DNA of 64,000 nucleotides from Rhizobiales bacterium Ga0077537 (GTDB lineage: Bacteria > Pseudomonadota > Alphaproteobacteria > Rhizobiales > Hyphomicrobiaceae): assembly GCA_001464955.1 (NCBI GenBank), contig LNEM01000015.1, positions 62,001 to 126,000 of the forward strand. Reading direction: 5' to 3'. A program made the translations under genes and the position numbers. Position 1 is the stretch's first letter. Each line of letters opens with the position of its first letter. Shown here one piece after another: positions 44,603 through 53,542 of this stretch. The notes beneath the pieces are model-generated. The model was given only the letters and a program-made list of their open reading frames with translations. It was not told where the DNA came from and searched no databases.

Positions 44603-47580
44603 AACTTCAGTTCGATGCCAACCAGCAGTTCCAACTCGACGCCGTTGCAGCGGTCGTGGATGTGTTCGACGGCCAACCGCGGTCGACGGGCGATCTTTCG
44701 GTCGTGAATACGCTGGACGCCAATGACCTGTTCAGCGGCGTCGAGCAGACGGAGCTTGGCCGTGGCAACCGCCTCCAGATCGATGCCGAGGCGCTCCTCG
44801 CCAACACACGCAAGGTCCAGGCCTGCAACGACATCGAGGTTGCCGACGAGAAAGCCGCACTTGAGGTGACGGAGCTATTCGATAGCCCATCCAACGCGGC
44901 GCGCGCGTGCCCACACTTCTCGGTCGAAATGGAGACCGGCACGGGGAAAACCTACGTCTACCTGCGGACCATCTTCGAGCTGAACCAGCGATACGGCTTC
45001 CAGAAATTCATCATCGTCGTCCCAAGCGTGGCGATCCGCGAGGGCGTCCTGAAGTCAATCGAGATCACGAAGGACCACTTCGCGTCGCTCTACAGCAGCG
45101 TGCCGGTCGAGCACTTCGTCTACGACGCCAAACGCGTCAACAAGCTGCGCCAGTTCGCAACCGCCAGCAGCCTGCAGATCCTGGTCATCAACATTGATGC
45201 GTTCCGCAAGAACTTCACCGGCACCGAGGACGAGCAGAAAAGTAACGTCATCTACAAAGAGATGGACCGGTCGATGGGCGGTCGGGCACCGATCGAGTTC
45301 GTGCAGGCGGCCCGACCGATCGTGATCATCGATGAGCCGCAGTCCGTGGACGCAACAGAGAAATCTCAGGAAGCCATCAAATCCCTGAACCCGCTCTGCA
45401 CGCTGCGCTATTCGGCGACGCACCGGAATCCGTACAATCTCGTCTACCGGCTAGACCCTGTCCGCGCGTTCGAGCTGAAGCTGGTGAAGCAGATCATTGT
45501 GGCGAGTGCCGTGGCTGAAGGCGCCGCCAACGACGCATTTGTCCGTCTGGAGAGCGTGACCAACGAACCATCGCTGAAAGCGAAGGTCCGCATCCATGTG
45601 CAAGGCAGGGATGGACCGAAAGAGAAATCCATCGCTGTCAAGAACAAGGACGACCTGTTCGTTCGCTCGGAGGAACGCGCAAACTATCGTGATGGCTATC
45701 AGGTGACGGCGATCTATGCCGAACCCGGCGATGAGTACATCCAGTTCAACAACGGCCGAAAGTTGCGCCTCGGCGAGGAGATCGGCGGTCCGCGCGACGA
45801 TCTCTGGCGCGTGCAGGTCAAGAAGACCGTCGAACGTCATCTCGAAAACGAACTGAAGATGCAGGCGCGCGGCATCAAGGTGCTGAGCCTGTTCTTCGTC
45901 GACAAGGTCGCCAACTACCGTGTCTATCCTGACAACGGACCGCCGGACAAAGGCAAGTTTGCGCTCGCCATCGAGGAGGAACTCGCCGAACTCGCAAAAG
46001 ACGCGCAGTTTGCGTCTATCCCCTGGCTCAAAGGCCCCCTTGAGAAGCTGCACGATGGCTACTTCGCCAAAGACAAGGGCGGCGCGTTCAAGGATTCACG
46101 AGGCAACACCCAGGACGATGACGACGCGTACACACTCATCATGAAAGACAAAGAGCGTCTGCTCGATCCGGCCGAGCCACTGCGTTTCATCTTCAGCCAT
46201 TCGGCGCTACGCGAAGGCTGGGACAATCCGAACGTCTTCCAGATCTGCACTCTGGCCATGTCGACGAGTGGCATCAAGAAGCGCCAGGAAATTGGGCGCG
46301 GCCTGAGACTGCCCGTGGACCAGACCGGCGTTCGCGTGTTCGACGACTCGATCAACCGCCTCTACGTCATGGCCAACGAATCCTACGAGGACTTCGCCAA
46401 GCGCCTGCAGACCGAGTACGAGGACGATTGTGGCGTCACATTCGGCAAGGTGCCTGTCATCGCGCTGGCCAAGCTCACGCGCGTTGAGGGCGACCAGGAG
46501 ATCGCGATCGGCAAGGGTGAGGCGGAAAAGCTCAAGGCTGCGCTAGTGAAGGCAAAGATGATCGATGCCGACGGTCGGATCGGCGTCGCGTTTGACCCAA
46601 AGGCGAAAAACTTCTCGTTGAACCTGCCCAAGCCCCTCGCCGATCTCGAACCGGCGGTCATCGACTTGTTGCGAAGCTACCAGATAGAACGCCACATCAA
46701 ACGCGACCGAGATCAGGGACCCAACCGGTTCAAGAAGGAAGTCACCCTAACGCCGGAGTTCAAGGCGCTGTGGGATCGGATCAAACCAAAGACCGTTTAT
46801 CGCGTAGAGTTTGAAACCGCTGATCTTGTCGGGCGTGCTGAGAAGGCGATCCGCAACATGGAGAAAATCGAGGCCCCGAAGGTCACGGTTACAACCGGCA
46901 CCTTGGCCGTCAAGCGAGGCGGCGTCGATGCGAAAGCCGTGAGCGTGTCTGATGAGGCAGTCAGATCAGGCCCGGCGGGTCTGCCTGACATCCTCAGCTA
47001 TCTTCAAAACGAGACTGAGCTGACGCGTTCGACGCTGGCCCAGATCCTGCAGCAGTCGGGCCGACTTGAGGATGCCTTCGCCAACCCGCAACGGTTCCTC
47101 GATGCCGTGGCCAAAAAAATCAACTTCGAACTCCATCGCCTGTTGGTCGACGGCATCAAGTACGAGCGTGTCCTGGGCGTGGGCCCCGATTCTGCCTGGG
47201 AGATGATGAAGCTCGATGGCGGTGAGTTGGTGGACTACTTGAATGCCATCCAGGTCACCAAGTCTGTCTACGATTACGTCGCGTATGATTCCGAGATCGA
47301 GCGCAAGTTTGCGTCGGAGTTGAACGATCGAGAAGATATCAGGCTCTTCATGAAACTGCCCCGGTGGTTCGTCGTCGATACACCGGTCGGCGAATACAAT
47401 CCGGACTGGGCTGTCGTGAAGCACGACAAGAGCACGGTCTATCTGGTGCGCGAGACCAAGGGCACCACGGACTTTGAAAAGTTGCGAACGCTGGAAGCCG
47501 ACAAGGTCAAGTGCGGTCGACGACATTTCGAGGCGCTCGACGTACCGTTCAGCGTGGTGACGAAGGCGTCCGAGGTCTGA
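44599..47580 (+). CDS. type III-like restriction enzyme helicase-nuclease subunit (Res)
   Basis: A 993-residue SF2 helicase. Walker A ETGTGKT lies at 112-118 and DEPQ, the DEAD-box of type III Res, at 245-248. LRYSATHRNPYNLVYRLDPV follows, and HSALREGWDNPNVFQICTLA with IGRGLRLPVDQ are motifs V-VI. The C-terminus carries the PD-(D/E)xK nuclease: PDW with Asp936, then RETKG with Glu952 and Lys954. It is a complete Res subunit and begins by overlapping the AlbA_2 stop. With mod it forms the core of a type III R-M system; the SNF2 and AlbA_2 genes are extra. Confidence 0.92.
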   Translation: MKLQFDANQQFQLDAVAAVVDVFDGQPRSTGDLSVVNTLDANDLFSGVEQTELGRGNRLQIDAEALLANTRKVQACNDIEVADEKAALEVTELFDSPSNAARACPHFSVEMETGTGKTYVYLRTIFELNQRYGFQKFIIVVPSVAIREGVLKSIEITKDHFASLYSSVPVEHFVYDAKRVNKLRQFATASSLQILVINIDAFRKNFTGTEDEQKSNVIYKEMDRSMGGRAPIEFVQAARPIVIIDEPQSVDATEKSQEAIKSLNPLCTLRYSATHRNPYNLVYRLDPVRAFELKLVKQIIVASAVAEGAANDAFVRLESVTNEPSLKAKVRIHVQGRDGPKEKSIAVKNKDDLFVRSEERANYRDGYQVTAIYAEPGDEYIQFNNGRKLRLGEEIGGPRDDLWRVQVKKTVERHLENELKMQARGIKVLSLFFVDKVANYRVYPDNGPPDKGKFALAIEEELAELAKDAQFASIPWLKGPLEKLHDGYFAKDKGGAFKDSRGNTQDDDDAYTLIMKDKERLLDPAEPLRFIFSHSALREGWDNPNVFQICTLAMSTSGIKKRQEIGRGLRLPVDQTGVRVFDDSINRLYVMANESYEDFAKRLQTEYEDDCGVTFGKVPVIALAKLTRVEGDQEIAIGKGEAEKLKAALVKAKMIDADGRIGVAFDPKAKNFSLNLPKPLADLEPAVIDLLRSYQIERHIKRDRDQGPNRFKKEVTLTPEFKALWDRIKPKTVYRVEFETADLVGRAEKAIRNMEKIEAPKVTVTTGTLAVKRGGVDAKAVSVSDEAVRSGPAGLPDILSYLQNETELTRSTLAQILQQSGRLEDAFANPQRFLDAVAKKINFELHRLLVDGIKYERVLGVGPDSAWEMMKLDGGELVDYLNAIQVTKSVYDYVAYDSEIERKFASELNDREDIRLFMKLPRWFVVDTPVGEYNPDWAVVKHDKSTVYLVRETKGTTDFEKLRTLEADKVKCGRRHFEALDVPFSVVTKASEV

Positions 47581-47581
47581 A

Positions 47582-48514
47582 TCAAGTGCGAACGAACAGC
47601 TCCGCCACCTTCTTGGCCGCCATGAGCCGGGCATAGGTCGTGTAGCGCGGCCCCTGCATTGACCCGGTCGGCGCATCGGCAAATCTGATCGGCTCGATTG
47701 CCTTGGCGGGCTCCGTGAAAATCAGCTTATACTTGCCGTCCTCGCCATATGGTTCGATCGAGGCTACAGGAGCCACGTGCGTGACGGCGCTGATCGGCTG
47801 GCTCTGGTACGCCGCGATGTATTTTATCTTGGGTAGCATGCCACCGCCGATACGGATCGCCCACCACGCATGCTGGCCGACGAACACCTCCTCGAAGCCA
47901 TCCTTCTGCGCGGGCGCGATGATCGTGTCGGGTTCGTCGGAAGCAATAGGTATCGTTGCCGGGACCACATTTGCAGTGTTCGGCGTCGCTACCGGCACGG
48001 GAACCTCGAAGGCGCGCAATCCGACCAATGGCAGAACTTGCAGGAACTCCTTGAGGAACAGATTTGTGTCCGCCTTGTCGGCTTCAGACAGCGTTGGCTC
48101 ACTGGGAGTGTTGCCGTTGTCGAGACGGCTTCGGCCGGCCAACCGCGCCCGTGTGACTAGCATGTGCTCCAACCACGTGATGTGCGCCCGGTTGAAGCCG
48201 CTGTCGCTTGACTTGGTGACGAAAGCAAAACCCCAGTCCCAGAAGACTTTTTTATCGAAATGACTGTCGATTCGGTCCAAGACGCCGTCGCCTTGGCCAA
48301 TGTAGAGCGTCGGAAGGTCCGGGTCCTCTGCCGCATAACCCGTCAGCACGTAGATCCCGGCGCGCTCAAACTCGGGACGGGACCTGATCCGCGGCCACTG
48401 CGCCCGCGGGAACGAGATCGCGAGCCCGGTGGAGGCCATGCGGTCGATGAACCGCACACCGTCCGGGTTGCCGTCGGGTACGTAGATTCGGATCGTGAAG
48501 CCGTCGAATGCCAT
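47582..48514 (-). CDS. GIY-YIG nuclease family protein
   Basis: A 310-residue protein. The GIY-YIG core (about 50-120) has GIYVLTG, TLYIGQGDGVLDRIDSHFDKK, and the Glu of ITWLEHMLV, so it should cut DNA. N-terminal to it is a short segment (MAFDGFTIRIYVPDGNPDG) and C-terminal about 120 residues with no recognised fold. The start has GGGGAG upstream. It converges tightly on the Res gene, with a 1-bp gap between stops. A role as a second nuclease of the cargo or as an unrelated homing-type gene is possible. Confidence 0.85.
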   Translation of the reverse strand: MAFDGFTIRIYVPDGNPDGVRFIDRMASTGLAISFPRAQWPRIRSRPEFERAGIYVLTGYAAEDPDLPTLYIGQGDGVLDRIDSHFDKKVFWDWGFAFVTKSSDSGFNRAHITWLEHMLVTRARLAGRSRLDNGNTPSEPTLSEADKADTNLFLKEFLQVLPLVGLRAFEVPVPVATPNTANVVPATIPIASDEPDTIIAPAQKDGFEEVFVGQHAWWAIRIGGGMLPKIKYIAAYQSQPISAVTHVAPVASIEPYGEDGKYKLIFTEPAKAIEPIRFADAPTGSMQGPRYTTYARLMAAKKVAELFVRT

Positions 48515-48556
48515 GCGCTCCCCGTTGAATGGCCAGCACCAGATAAACTGGTGTCT

Positions 48557-48739
48557 TCATCCGCGTCTCCTGAACAAATAGAATTCCCACCAGTCTCCAC
48601 ACTCCAACGCCGCCCCCGAGGATAATTCCCAGTCGCCGGTTCGAGGCGGACGATCTACCCAGCCTTCACGAGATTGGCGGGCAGATTCGTCTTTAGAAAT
48701 CCTTGTCAAGCCTGCCTGGTCATCAGTGTCGTTGCTCAT
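48557..48739 (-). CDS. possible small protein upstream of the GIY-YIG gene
   Basis: A short frame (about 60 residues from the ATG at 48739; also an ATG at 48769) ending CGDWWEFYLFRRRG, acidic in the first half. No clear ribosome binding site is seen. It is co-directional with and 42 nt upstream of the nuclease gene. It may equally be leader or regulatory DNA between the two divergent units. No family is recognised. Confidence 0.28.
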   Translation of the reverse strand: MSNDTDDQAGLTRISKDESARQSREGWVDRPPRTGDWELSSGAALECGDWWEFYLFRRRG

Positions 48740-48799
48740 TGCGTTTGTCGTGTCCGCGTTACTGGACATGAAATTAGGAACAATCGCAGGAGCATTTTC

Positions 48800-49117
48800 G
48801 TGGCACGCACTCGCTGGAAATCATTCGCCATTAGCGTCGCCGTGTCGGCGGGCGTCGCGGCTCCTGCGCACGCGCAGGACTGGGGCTGTCAGGTGCTGCT
48901 GTGTCTCGCGAACCCCGGCGGCCCGACGCAGTACGCCGAGTGCGTTGGGCCGATCTCGAAGCTGTGGGATGCGCTGAGGCGCGGCAATGCCTTTCCGAGC
49001 TGCAGCGGAGCCAGCGCTTCGACCAGCGGCACCGACGGCAAATTCTATCGCAAGCACGGTTACGGCTACGTCGACGTGACGCCGCCCGGCCAATCAACCC
49101 AACGCTTCTGGTACTGA
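48800..49117 (+). CDS. exported conjugation-associated small protein
   Basis: A 105-residue protein starting at GTG 48800, chosen because AGGAG lies 7 nt upstream and it gives a proper signal peptide (MARTRWKSFAISVAVSAGVAAPAHA, cleavage after AHA). The mature chain QDWGCQVLLCLANPGGPTQYAECVGPISKLWDALRRG has five Cys and matches small proteins found upstream of virB1 in proteobacterial conjugative loci. It is the first gene of the virB operon, 4 nt before virB1. Its role in pilus biogenesis is inferred. Confidence 0.65.
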   Translation: MARTRWKSFAISVAVSAGVAAPAHAQDWGCQVLLCLANPGGPTQYAECVGPISKLWDALRRGNAFPSCSGASASTSGTDGKFYRKHGYGYVDVTPPGQSTQRFWY

Positions 49118-49121
49118 CCCC

Positions 49122-49784
49122 ATGGACATTGCTTTTCTGGAGCTGGCGCACCGCTGTGCGCCCGGCATCGAGATCTCTTTGCCGACGCTCGCGGCCGTCA
49201 TCAGCGTCGAGAGCGGGCTTTCGCCGTTGTCGATCCGCGTCGACGGTCGTCGGATCGACCCGACGCCCAAGAGCAAAGGCGAGGCAGTCGCGGTCGCCGT
49301 CGGACATATGGACGAAGGCAAGGCCGTCGCTCTGGGCCTTGGCGGAATCGACAGCGGCAAGCTGTCCCGCGCCGGGCTCAGCATCGTCGATGCGTTCGAT
49401 GCCTGCCGCAATTTGGCGGGGCTGGCGCAATTGCTGGATCGCGATCTTGTCTCTGCCCGAAAGGCAGGACACGCGGATGCCGCCGCCGAGCGCGTCGCGC
49501 TGCTCAAGTACGGCGGGAGATCGGCCGCCGCGTCGGTCGCTGGCTACGACATTCACATTGCCGAGGCACGCGGCAAGATCGGCAGCGATCTCTCCGTTCT
49601 CGTCGTCCGCGAATCCGATCCGGTACGGGCGGCAAACGCCCGCAAGGAAGCCCAAACCATCGAACCGTTGGTTCCGCCTGTGCGCGTTGCTGCGCCAAAG
49701 GCGGTGCCCGCTTGGGACGTGTTCGGCGGCGCCGGCACAACGGCATCCGTCTTGGTGTTCACTCAACAGGAGAAACGCAAATGA
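49122..49784 (+). CDS. virB1: VirB1-like lytic transglycosylase
   Basis: A 220-residue protein with the goose-type lysozyme/SLT-like fold of VirB1. The catalytic Glu sits in AAVISVESGLSPLSI (about residue 31), followed by AVAVGHMDEGKAVALGLGGIDS. It opens peptidoglycan for the secretion apparatus. A clear signal peptide is not seen at the N-terminus as called; the start has no strong ribosome binding site. It is followed by virB2 with a 4-nt overlap. Confidence 0.88.
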   Translation: MDIAFLELAHRCAPGIEISLPTLAAVISVESGLSPLSIRVDGRRIDPTPKSKGEAVAVAVGHMDEGKAVALGLGGIDSGKLSRAGLSIVDAFDACRNLAGLAQLLDRDLVSARKAGHADAAAERVALLKYGGRSAAASVAGYDIHIAEARGKIGSDLSVLVVRESDPVRAANARKEAQTIEPLVPPVRVAAPKAVPAWDVFGGAGTTASVLVFTQQEKRK

Positions 49785-50074
49785 AGCCTCAACTCTCGAA
49801 GTCCCGTGCCCTCATTGCACTCTGCGCCGTCGGCTTTGCCGTATCCGTGCTCGGCGCCGAGCCAGCACACGCCGATATTCCAAGCGTGCTGCAGAACATC
49901 GTCACTATGCTCACCGGTCAGGTCGCCAGGCTGCTCGCGATCATTGCCGTGATCGCAACCGGCATCGCCTGGATGTTCGGCCACATGGACCTGCGCAAAG
50001 CCGCCTTCGTCGTGCTTGGCATCGCGCTGATCTTCGGCGCCTCCGAGATCGTCTCGACGATTGCGGGAGCGTAA
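49781..50074 (+). CDS. virB2: VirB2/TrbC-type pilin subunit
   Basis: A 97-residue prepilin. It has an N-terminal signal peptide (LCAVGFAVSVLGAEPAHA) and two hydrophobic stretches (about 47-63 and 72-95: VARLLAIIAVIATGIAWMFG, AAFVVLGIALIFGASEIV), the standard VirB2/TrbC topology. It polymerises into the conjugative pilus. Translationally overlapped with virB1 and virB3. Confidence 0.9.
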   Translation: MKPQLSKSRALIALCAVGFAVSVLGAEPAHADIPSVLQNIVTMLTGQVARLLAIIAVIATGIAWMFGHMDLRKAAFVVLGIALIFGASEIVSTIAGA

Positions 50075-50418
50075 TGGCCATGACCGAACCGGGTGCACTC
50101 GAAGACGACACGCTGTTTCTGGCCTGCACCCGGCCGGCCATGATCGCCGGCGTCACCATGGAGGCCATGGGGATCAACGTCATCGCCTCGGCGCTGTTGT
50201 TCCTCGTCTGCGGATCGCTGCTCTACGGCCTCGTCGCCATTCCCATCCACCTGATCTGCCGCGCCGTCGTCCGCTACGACCACAACGCGTTCCGCATTCT
50301 GATGGCGTGGCTCGATACGCGTGGTCGCGCCCGCAACACGGCTCTTTGGGGCGGGGCGAGCGTCACGCCACTGCGCCTCGTCAAGCACTACGATGAAAGG
50401 GACCTCGGCCATGTCTAA
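50074..50418 (+). CDS. virB3: VirB3 family type IV secretion protein
   Basis: A 114-residue inner-membrane protein. Family pattern: an N-terminal LFLACTRPAMIAGV segment and a hydrophobic hairpin (about 36-60). Its start codon uses the last base of the virB2 stop (TAATG). The stop overlaps the virB4 start by 8 nt. VirB3 associates with VirB4 in the channel base. Confidence 0.9.
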   Translation: MAMTEPGALEDDTLFLACTRPAMIAGVTMEAMGINVIASALLFLVCGSLLYGLVAIPIHLICRAVVRYDHNAFRILMAWLDTRGRARNTALWGGASVTPLRLVKHYDERDLGHV

Positions 50419-52804
50419 CGCAATCACTCTCAAGTCCCGCGAGTTGGCGGCCGAGACGTATATTCCTTACGTGCGGCACGCCGACGCCCACACCATCGTG
50501 CTCAAATCGCGCGCGTTGATGACAATGGTCGCTCTCGACGGCATCTCGTTCGAGACCGCCGACGTGCGCGACATCAACGCGCTGCATCGGGATCTCAATA
50601 CGCTGCTGCGCAATATCGGCGACGAGCGCCTGGCTCTCTGGTCGCATATCATCCGGCGCCGGTCGAACGAGTATCCCGACGGCGCGTTCTCGAACGCATT
50701 CGCCGCCAGTCTCGATGCCAAGTACCGAGCCCGCATGACCGGCGAGGAGTTGTTCCAGAACGATCTCTATCTGACGCTCGTCTGGTCGCCAGCCGGCGAC
50801 GTGACGGAAAAGGTCGGTGCGCTCGTCAAACGGCTGCGCAAAGTCCGTCGCGATCACACCGAACTCGACGTCGAGGCACACAAGAAGCTGCACGACGCCA
50901 CCCAGGATGCGATCGCCGGGCTTGCCCGCTACAGCCCCCGCCTGCTCGGGCTCTATGAGGCCGACGGCGTTGCGTTCTCCGAGCCGTCCGAGGTCCTGCA
51001 CCGCCTGATCGGCGGGCGGCCGGAACGGGTGCCGCTGACGGACGGCCCGATATCCTCGGCGATCTATTCGGACCGCGTCATCATCGGCCGCGAGACCGTC
51101 GAGCAACGCTACGAGGGAACGAGCCGGTTCGCCGGCCTGTTCGGCTTCAAGGAATATCCGGCGCGGACGCGACCGGGCATGCTCGATGGGCTGCTGACGC
51201 TGCCGTTCGAGCTGATCGTCTCGCAGTCGTTCTGCTTCATGTCCAAGGCGGCCGGTAAAGAGGTCATGGGCCGCAAGCAGAACCAGATGGTCTCGGCCAA
51301 CGACAAGGCGGGCTCCCAGATCGAGGAGCTGACCCAGGCGCTGGACGATCTCGAGTCCAACCGCTTCCTGCTGGGCGAGCATCACCTGTCGCTGGCCGTC
51401 TATGCCGACACCGTCAAGCAGCTTGCCGACAACATGGGCAAGGCGCGCGCGCATCTGACCAACGGCGGCGCCGTGGTCTCGCGCGAGGATCTGGGGCTTG
51501 AGGCCGCCTGGTGGGCGCAGTTGCCCGGCAACTTTTCGTTGCGGCCCCGGTCGGGGGCGATCACCACCCGCAACTTCGCGGCGTTGTCGCCCTTCCACGG
51601 CTATCCGATCGGCCGCAAGGACGGCAACACCTGGGGACCGGCGGTGGCGCTGCTCAAGACCGCCAGCGGTTCGCCCTTCTATTTCAATTTCCACTTCGGC
51701 GACCTCGGCAACACGTTCGTCTGCGGCCCATCGGGCTCCGGCAAGACCGTCATCCTCAATTTCATGCTGGCGCAGCTGCAGAAACACGCGCCCCGCATGG
51801 TCTTCTTCGACAAGGACCGTGGCGCCGATCTGTTCGTCCGCGCCGCCGGCGGCACGTATCTGCCGCTGCGTAACGGGCAGCCCACGGGATGCGCGCCGCT
51901 CAAGGGGCTCGAACTGACGCCGGCCAACAAAGTGTTCCTGGCGCAGTGGGTCGGCAAGCTCGTCGCCACCGACCGGCCATTGTCGGTCTCCGATCTCAGT
52001 GACATCGCCATGGCCATCGACGGCCTCGCCGATCTACCGCGCACGCAGCGTAGCCTGGCCGCGTTGCGCACGTTTCTGAACAACACCGAATCCGAAGGAA
52101 TTGCTGCGCGCATAAAACGCTGGGAGGCTGGCCAACCGCTCGGATGGGTGTTCGACAACGCCGAGGACGATATCGGCATCGGCGCGACCTTCCTCGGCTA
52201 CGACATGACGGATTTTTTGGACAACCCGGAAATCCGCACGCCGCTGATGAGCTATCTGTTCCACCGCGTCGAACAGCTGATCGATGGCCAGCGCATCATC
52301 ATCGTCATCGACGAGTTCTGGAAGGCGCTCGCCGACGAGGGTTTCCGCGATCTCGCCCAGAACAAGCTGAAGACCATCCGGAAACAGAACGGCCTGATGC
52401 TGTTTGCGACGCAATCACCGCGTGACGCGATCACGTCGCCGATTGCGCACACCATCATCGAGCAGTGCCCGACCCAGATCTTCATGCCGAATTCGCGCGG
52501 CGACCGGCGCGACTATGTCGATGGCTTCAAGCTCACCGACCGCGAGTTCGATCTGATCGGCAAGGAACTCTCCGCCGAAAGCCGCCGGTTCATCGTCAAG
52601 CAGGGCCACAACAGCGTCGTCGCCGAGCTGAATTTGCGCGGTTTTGACGAGGAGCTGGCGGTCCTGTCGGGACGCACCGCGTCCGTCGAGCTGGTCGACG
52701 CGCTCCGCCAGGAGTTCGGGGACGACCCGGCCGTCTGGCTCAAACACTTCCATCAGCGCATGCGCGCCGCCGCTGCGCTCCCTATCGATCGAAAGGCAAG
52801 CTGA
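50411..52804 (+). CDS. virB4: VirB4 family type IV secretion ATPase
   Basis: A 797-residue ATPase that energises pilus assembly and substrate transfer. N-terminal CagE-like region; Walker A GPSGSGKT at about residue 438-445; Walker B IIVIDEFWK at about 631; HPQS-like ATQSPRDAI. Length and motifs are those of VirB4. The ATG at 50411 lies inside the end of virB3. Confidence 0.96.
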   Translation: MSNAITLKSRELAAETYIPYVRHADAHTIVLKSRALMTMVALDGISFETADVRDINALHRDLNTLLRNIGDERLALWSHIIRRRSNEYPDGAFSNAFAASLDAKYRARMTGEELFQNDLYLTLVWSPAGDVTEKVGALVKRLRKVRRDHTELDVEAHKKLHDATQDAIAGLARYSPRLLGLYEADGVAFSEPSEVLHRLIGGRPERVPLTDGPISSAIYSDRVIIGRETVEQRYEGTSRFAGLFGFKEYPARTRPGMLDGLLTLPFELIVSQSFCFMSKAAGKEVMGRKQNQMVSANDKAGSQIEELTQALDDLESNRFLLGEHHLSLAVYADTVKQLADNMGKARAHLTNGGAVVSREDLGLEAAWWAQLPGNFSLRPRSGAITTRNFAALSPFHGYPIGRKDGNTWGPAVALLKTASGSPFYFNFHFGDLGNTFVCGPSGSGKTVILNFMLAQLQKHAPRMVFFDKDRGADLFVRAAGGTYLPLRNGQPTGCAPLKGLELTPANKVFLAQWVGKLVATDRPLSVSDLSDIAMAIDGLADLPRTQRSLAALRTFLNNTESEGIAARIKRWEAGQPLGWVFDNAEDDIGIGATFLGYDMTDFLDNPEIRTPLMSYLFHRVEQLIDGQRIIIVIDEFWKALADEGFRDLAQNKLKTIRKQNGLMLFATQSPRDAITSPIAHTIIEQCPTQIFMPNSRGDRRDYVDGFKLTDREFDLIGKELSAESRRFIVKQGHNSVVAELNLRGFDEELAVLSGRTASVELVDALRQEFGDDPAVWLKHFHQRMRAAAALPIDRKAS

Positions 52805-52806
52805 CC

Positions 52807-53526
52807 ATGATCCGCAACAAACCAACAGCATCGATAGCTATCGCAGCCGTGGTGGCCGTCGGTACGGCAACCGCCACCCTGGCGCAGGGCATCCCGGTTT
52901 TCGACATCACGGCGCTGACCCAGCAGATCGAGCAGCTCGTGCAATTGAAGTCGCAGTTGGACACCATGAACCAGCAGCTGACACAGGCGCAGCAGCTCTA
53001 TGGCTCGCTCAACAAGATCACCAACATGGGTGATATCGCGCGCGTCTTGAATGATCCGGCCATTCGCAAGGCATTGCCCGCCGATTTTGCATCGGTCGAG
53101 CAACTCATGAGCGGCCAGGGTACCGGACCGGCTGGCGCGTCTGCCGCCCAGTTCCAGGCCAGCAACAGCGTCTACGGACTGCCGGGCAACGACTTCTATT
53201 CCTCCGAGCTGAAGCGCCTGGGGCGGCAGAACGCCGGCGCCATGTCGATCGGACAGCAGATGTACGACGCGGCCACGCAGCGCATCGAGGGCATTGACCA
53301 GCTTCGCCAACAGATCGGCCAGTCCCAAGACCCGAAGACGACCATGGATCTGCAGGCGCGGCTCCAGGCCGAGATTGCGTTCCTGCAGACCGACACGCTG
53401 CGCATGCAGGGGCTTCGCATGGTCCAGCAGGCCCAGCTCGAAGTCGTCAAGCAGCGCAGCGAGGAAGACTGGCGTCGCCGGGTCGACACCATGGGTACGG
53501 CCTCGCCCGGCACCCCGTCGCAGTAA
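52807..53526 (+). CDS. virB5: VirB5 family minor pilus protein
   Basis: A 239-residue secreted protein with a signal peptide (AIAAVVAVGTATATLAQG). The mature chain is mostly helical with many Gln (TQQIEQLVQLKSQLDTMNQQLTQAQQLYGSLNKIT), as in VirB5/TraC pilus-tip adhesins. It begins 2 nt after virB4. Confidence 0.88.
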   Translation: MIRNKPTASIAIAAVVAVGTATATLAQGIPVFDITALTQQIEQLVQLKSQLDTMNQQLTQAQQLYGSLNKITNMGDIARVLNDPAIRKALPADFASVEQLMSGQGTGPAGASAAQFQASNSVYGLPGNDFYSSELKRLGRQNAGAMSIGQQMYDAATQRIEGIDQLRQQIGQSQDPKTTMDLQARLQAEIAFLQTDTLRMQGLRMVQQAQLEVVKQRSEEDWRRRVDTMGTASPGTPSQ

Positions 53527-53542
53527 GAGGGAAGAAACAGCC

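Noticed and set aside
36998-47580. DISARM or BREX system
   Set aside because: An SNF2 helicase and methyltransferase are present, but no drmA, drmB or drmC, and no pglX/pglZ/brxC-type genes. The Mod-Res core fits type III restriction better.
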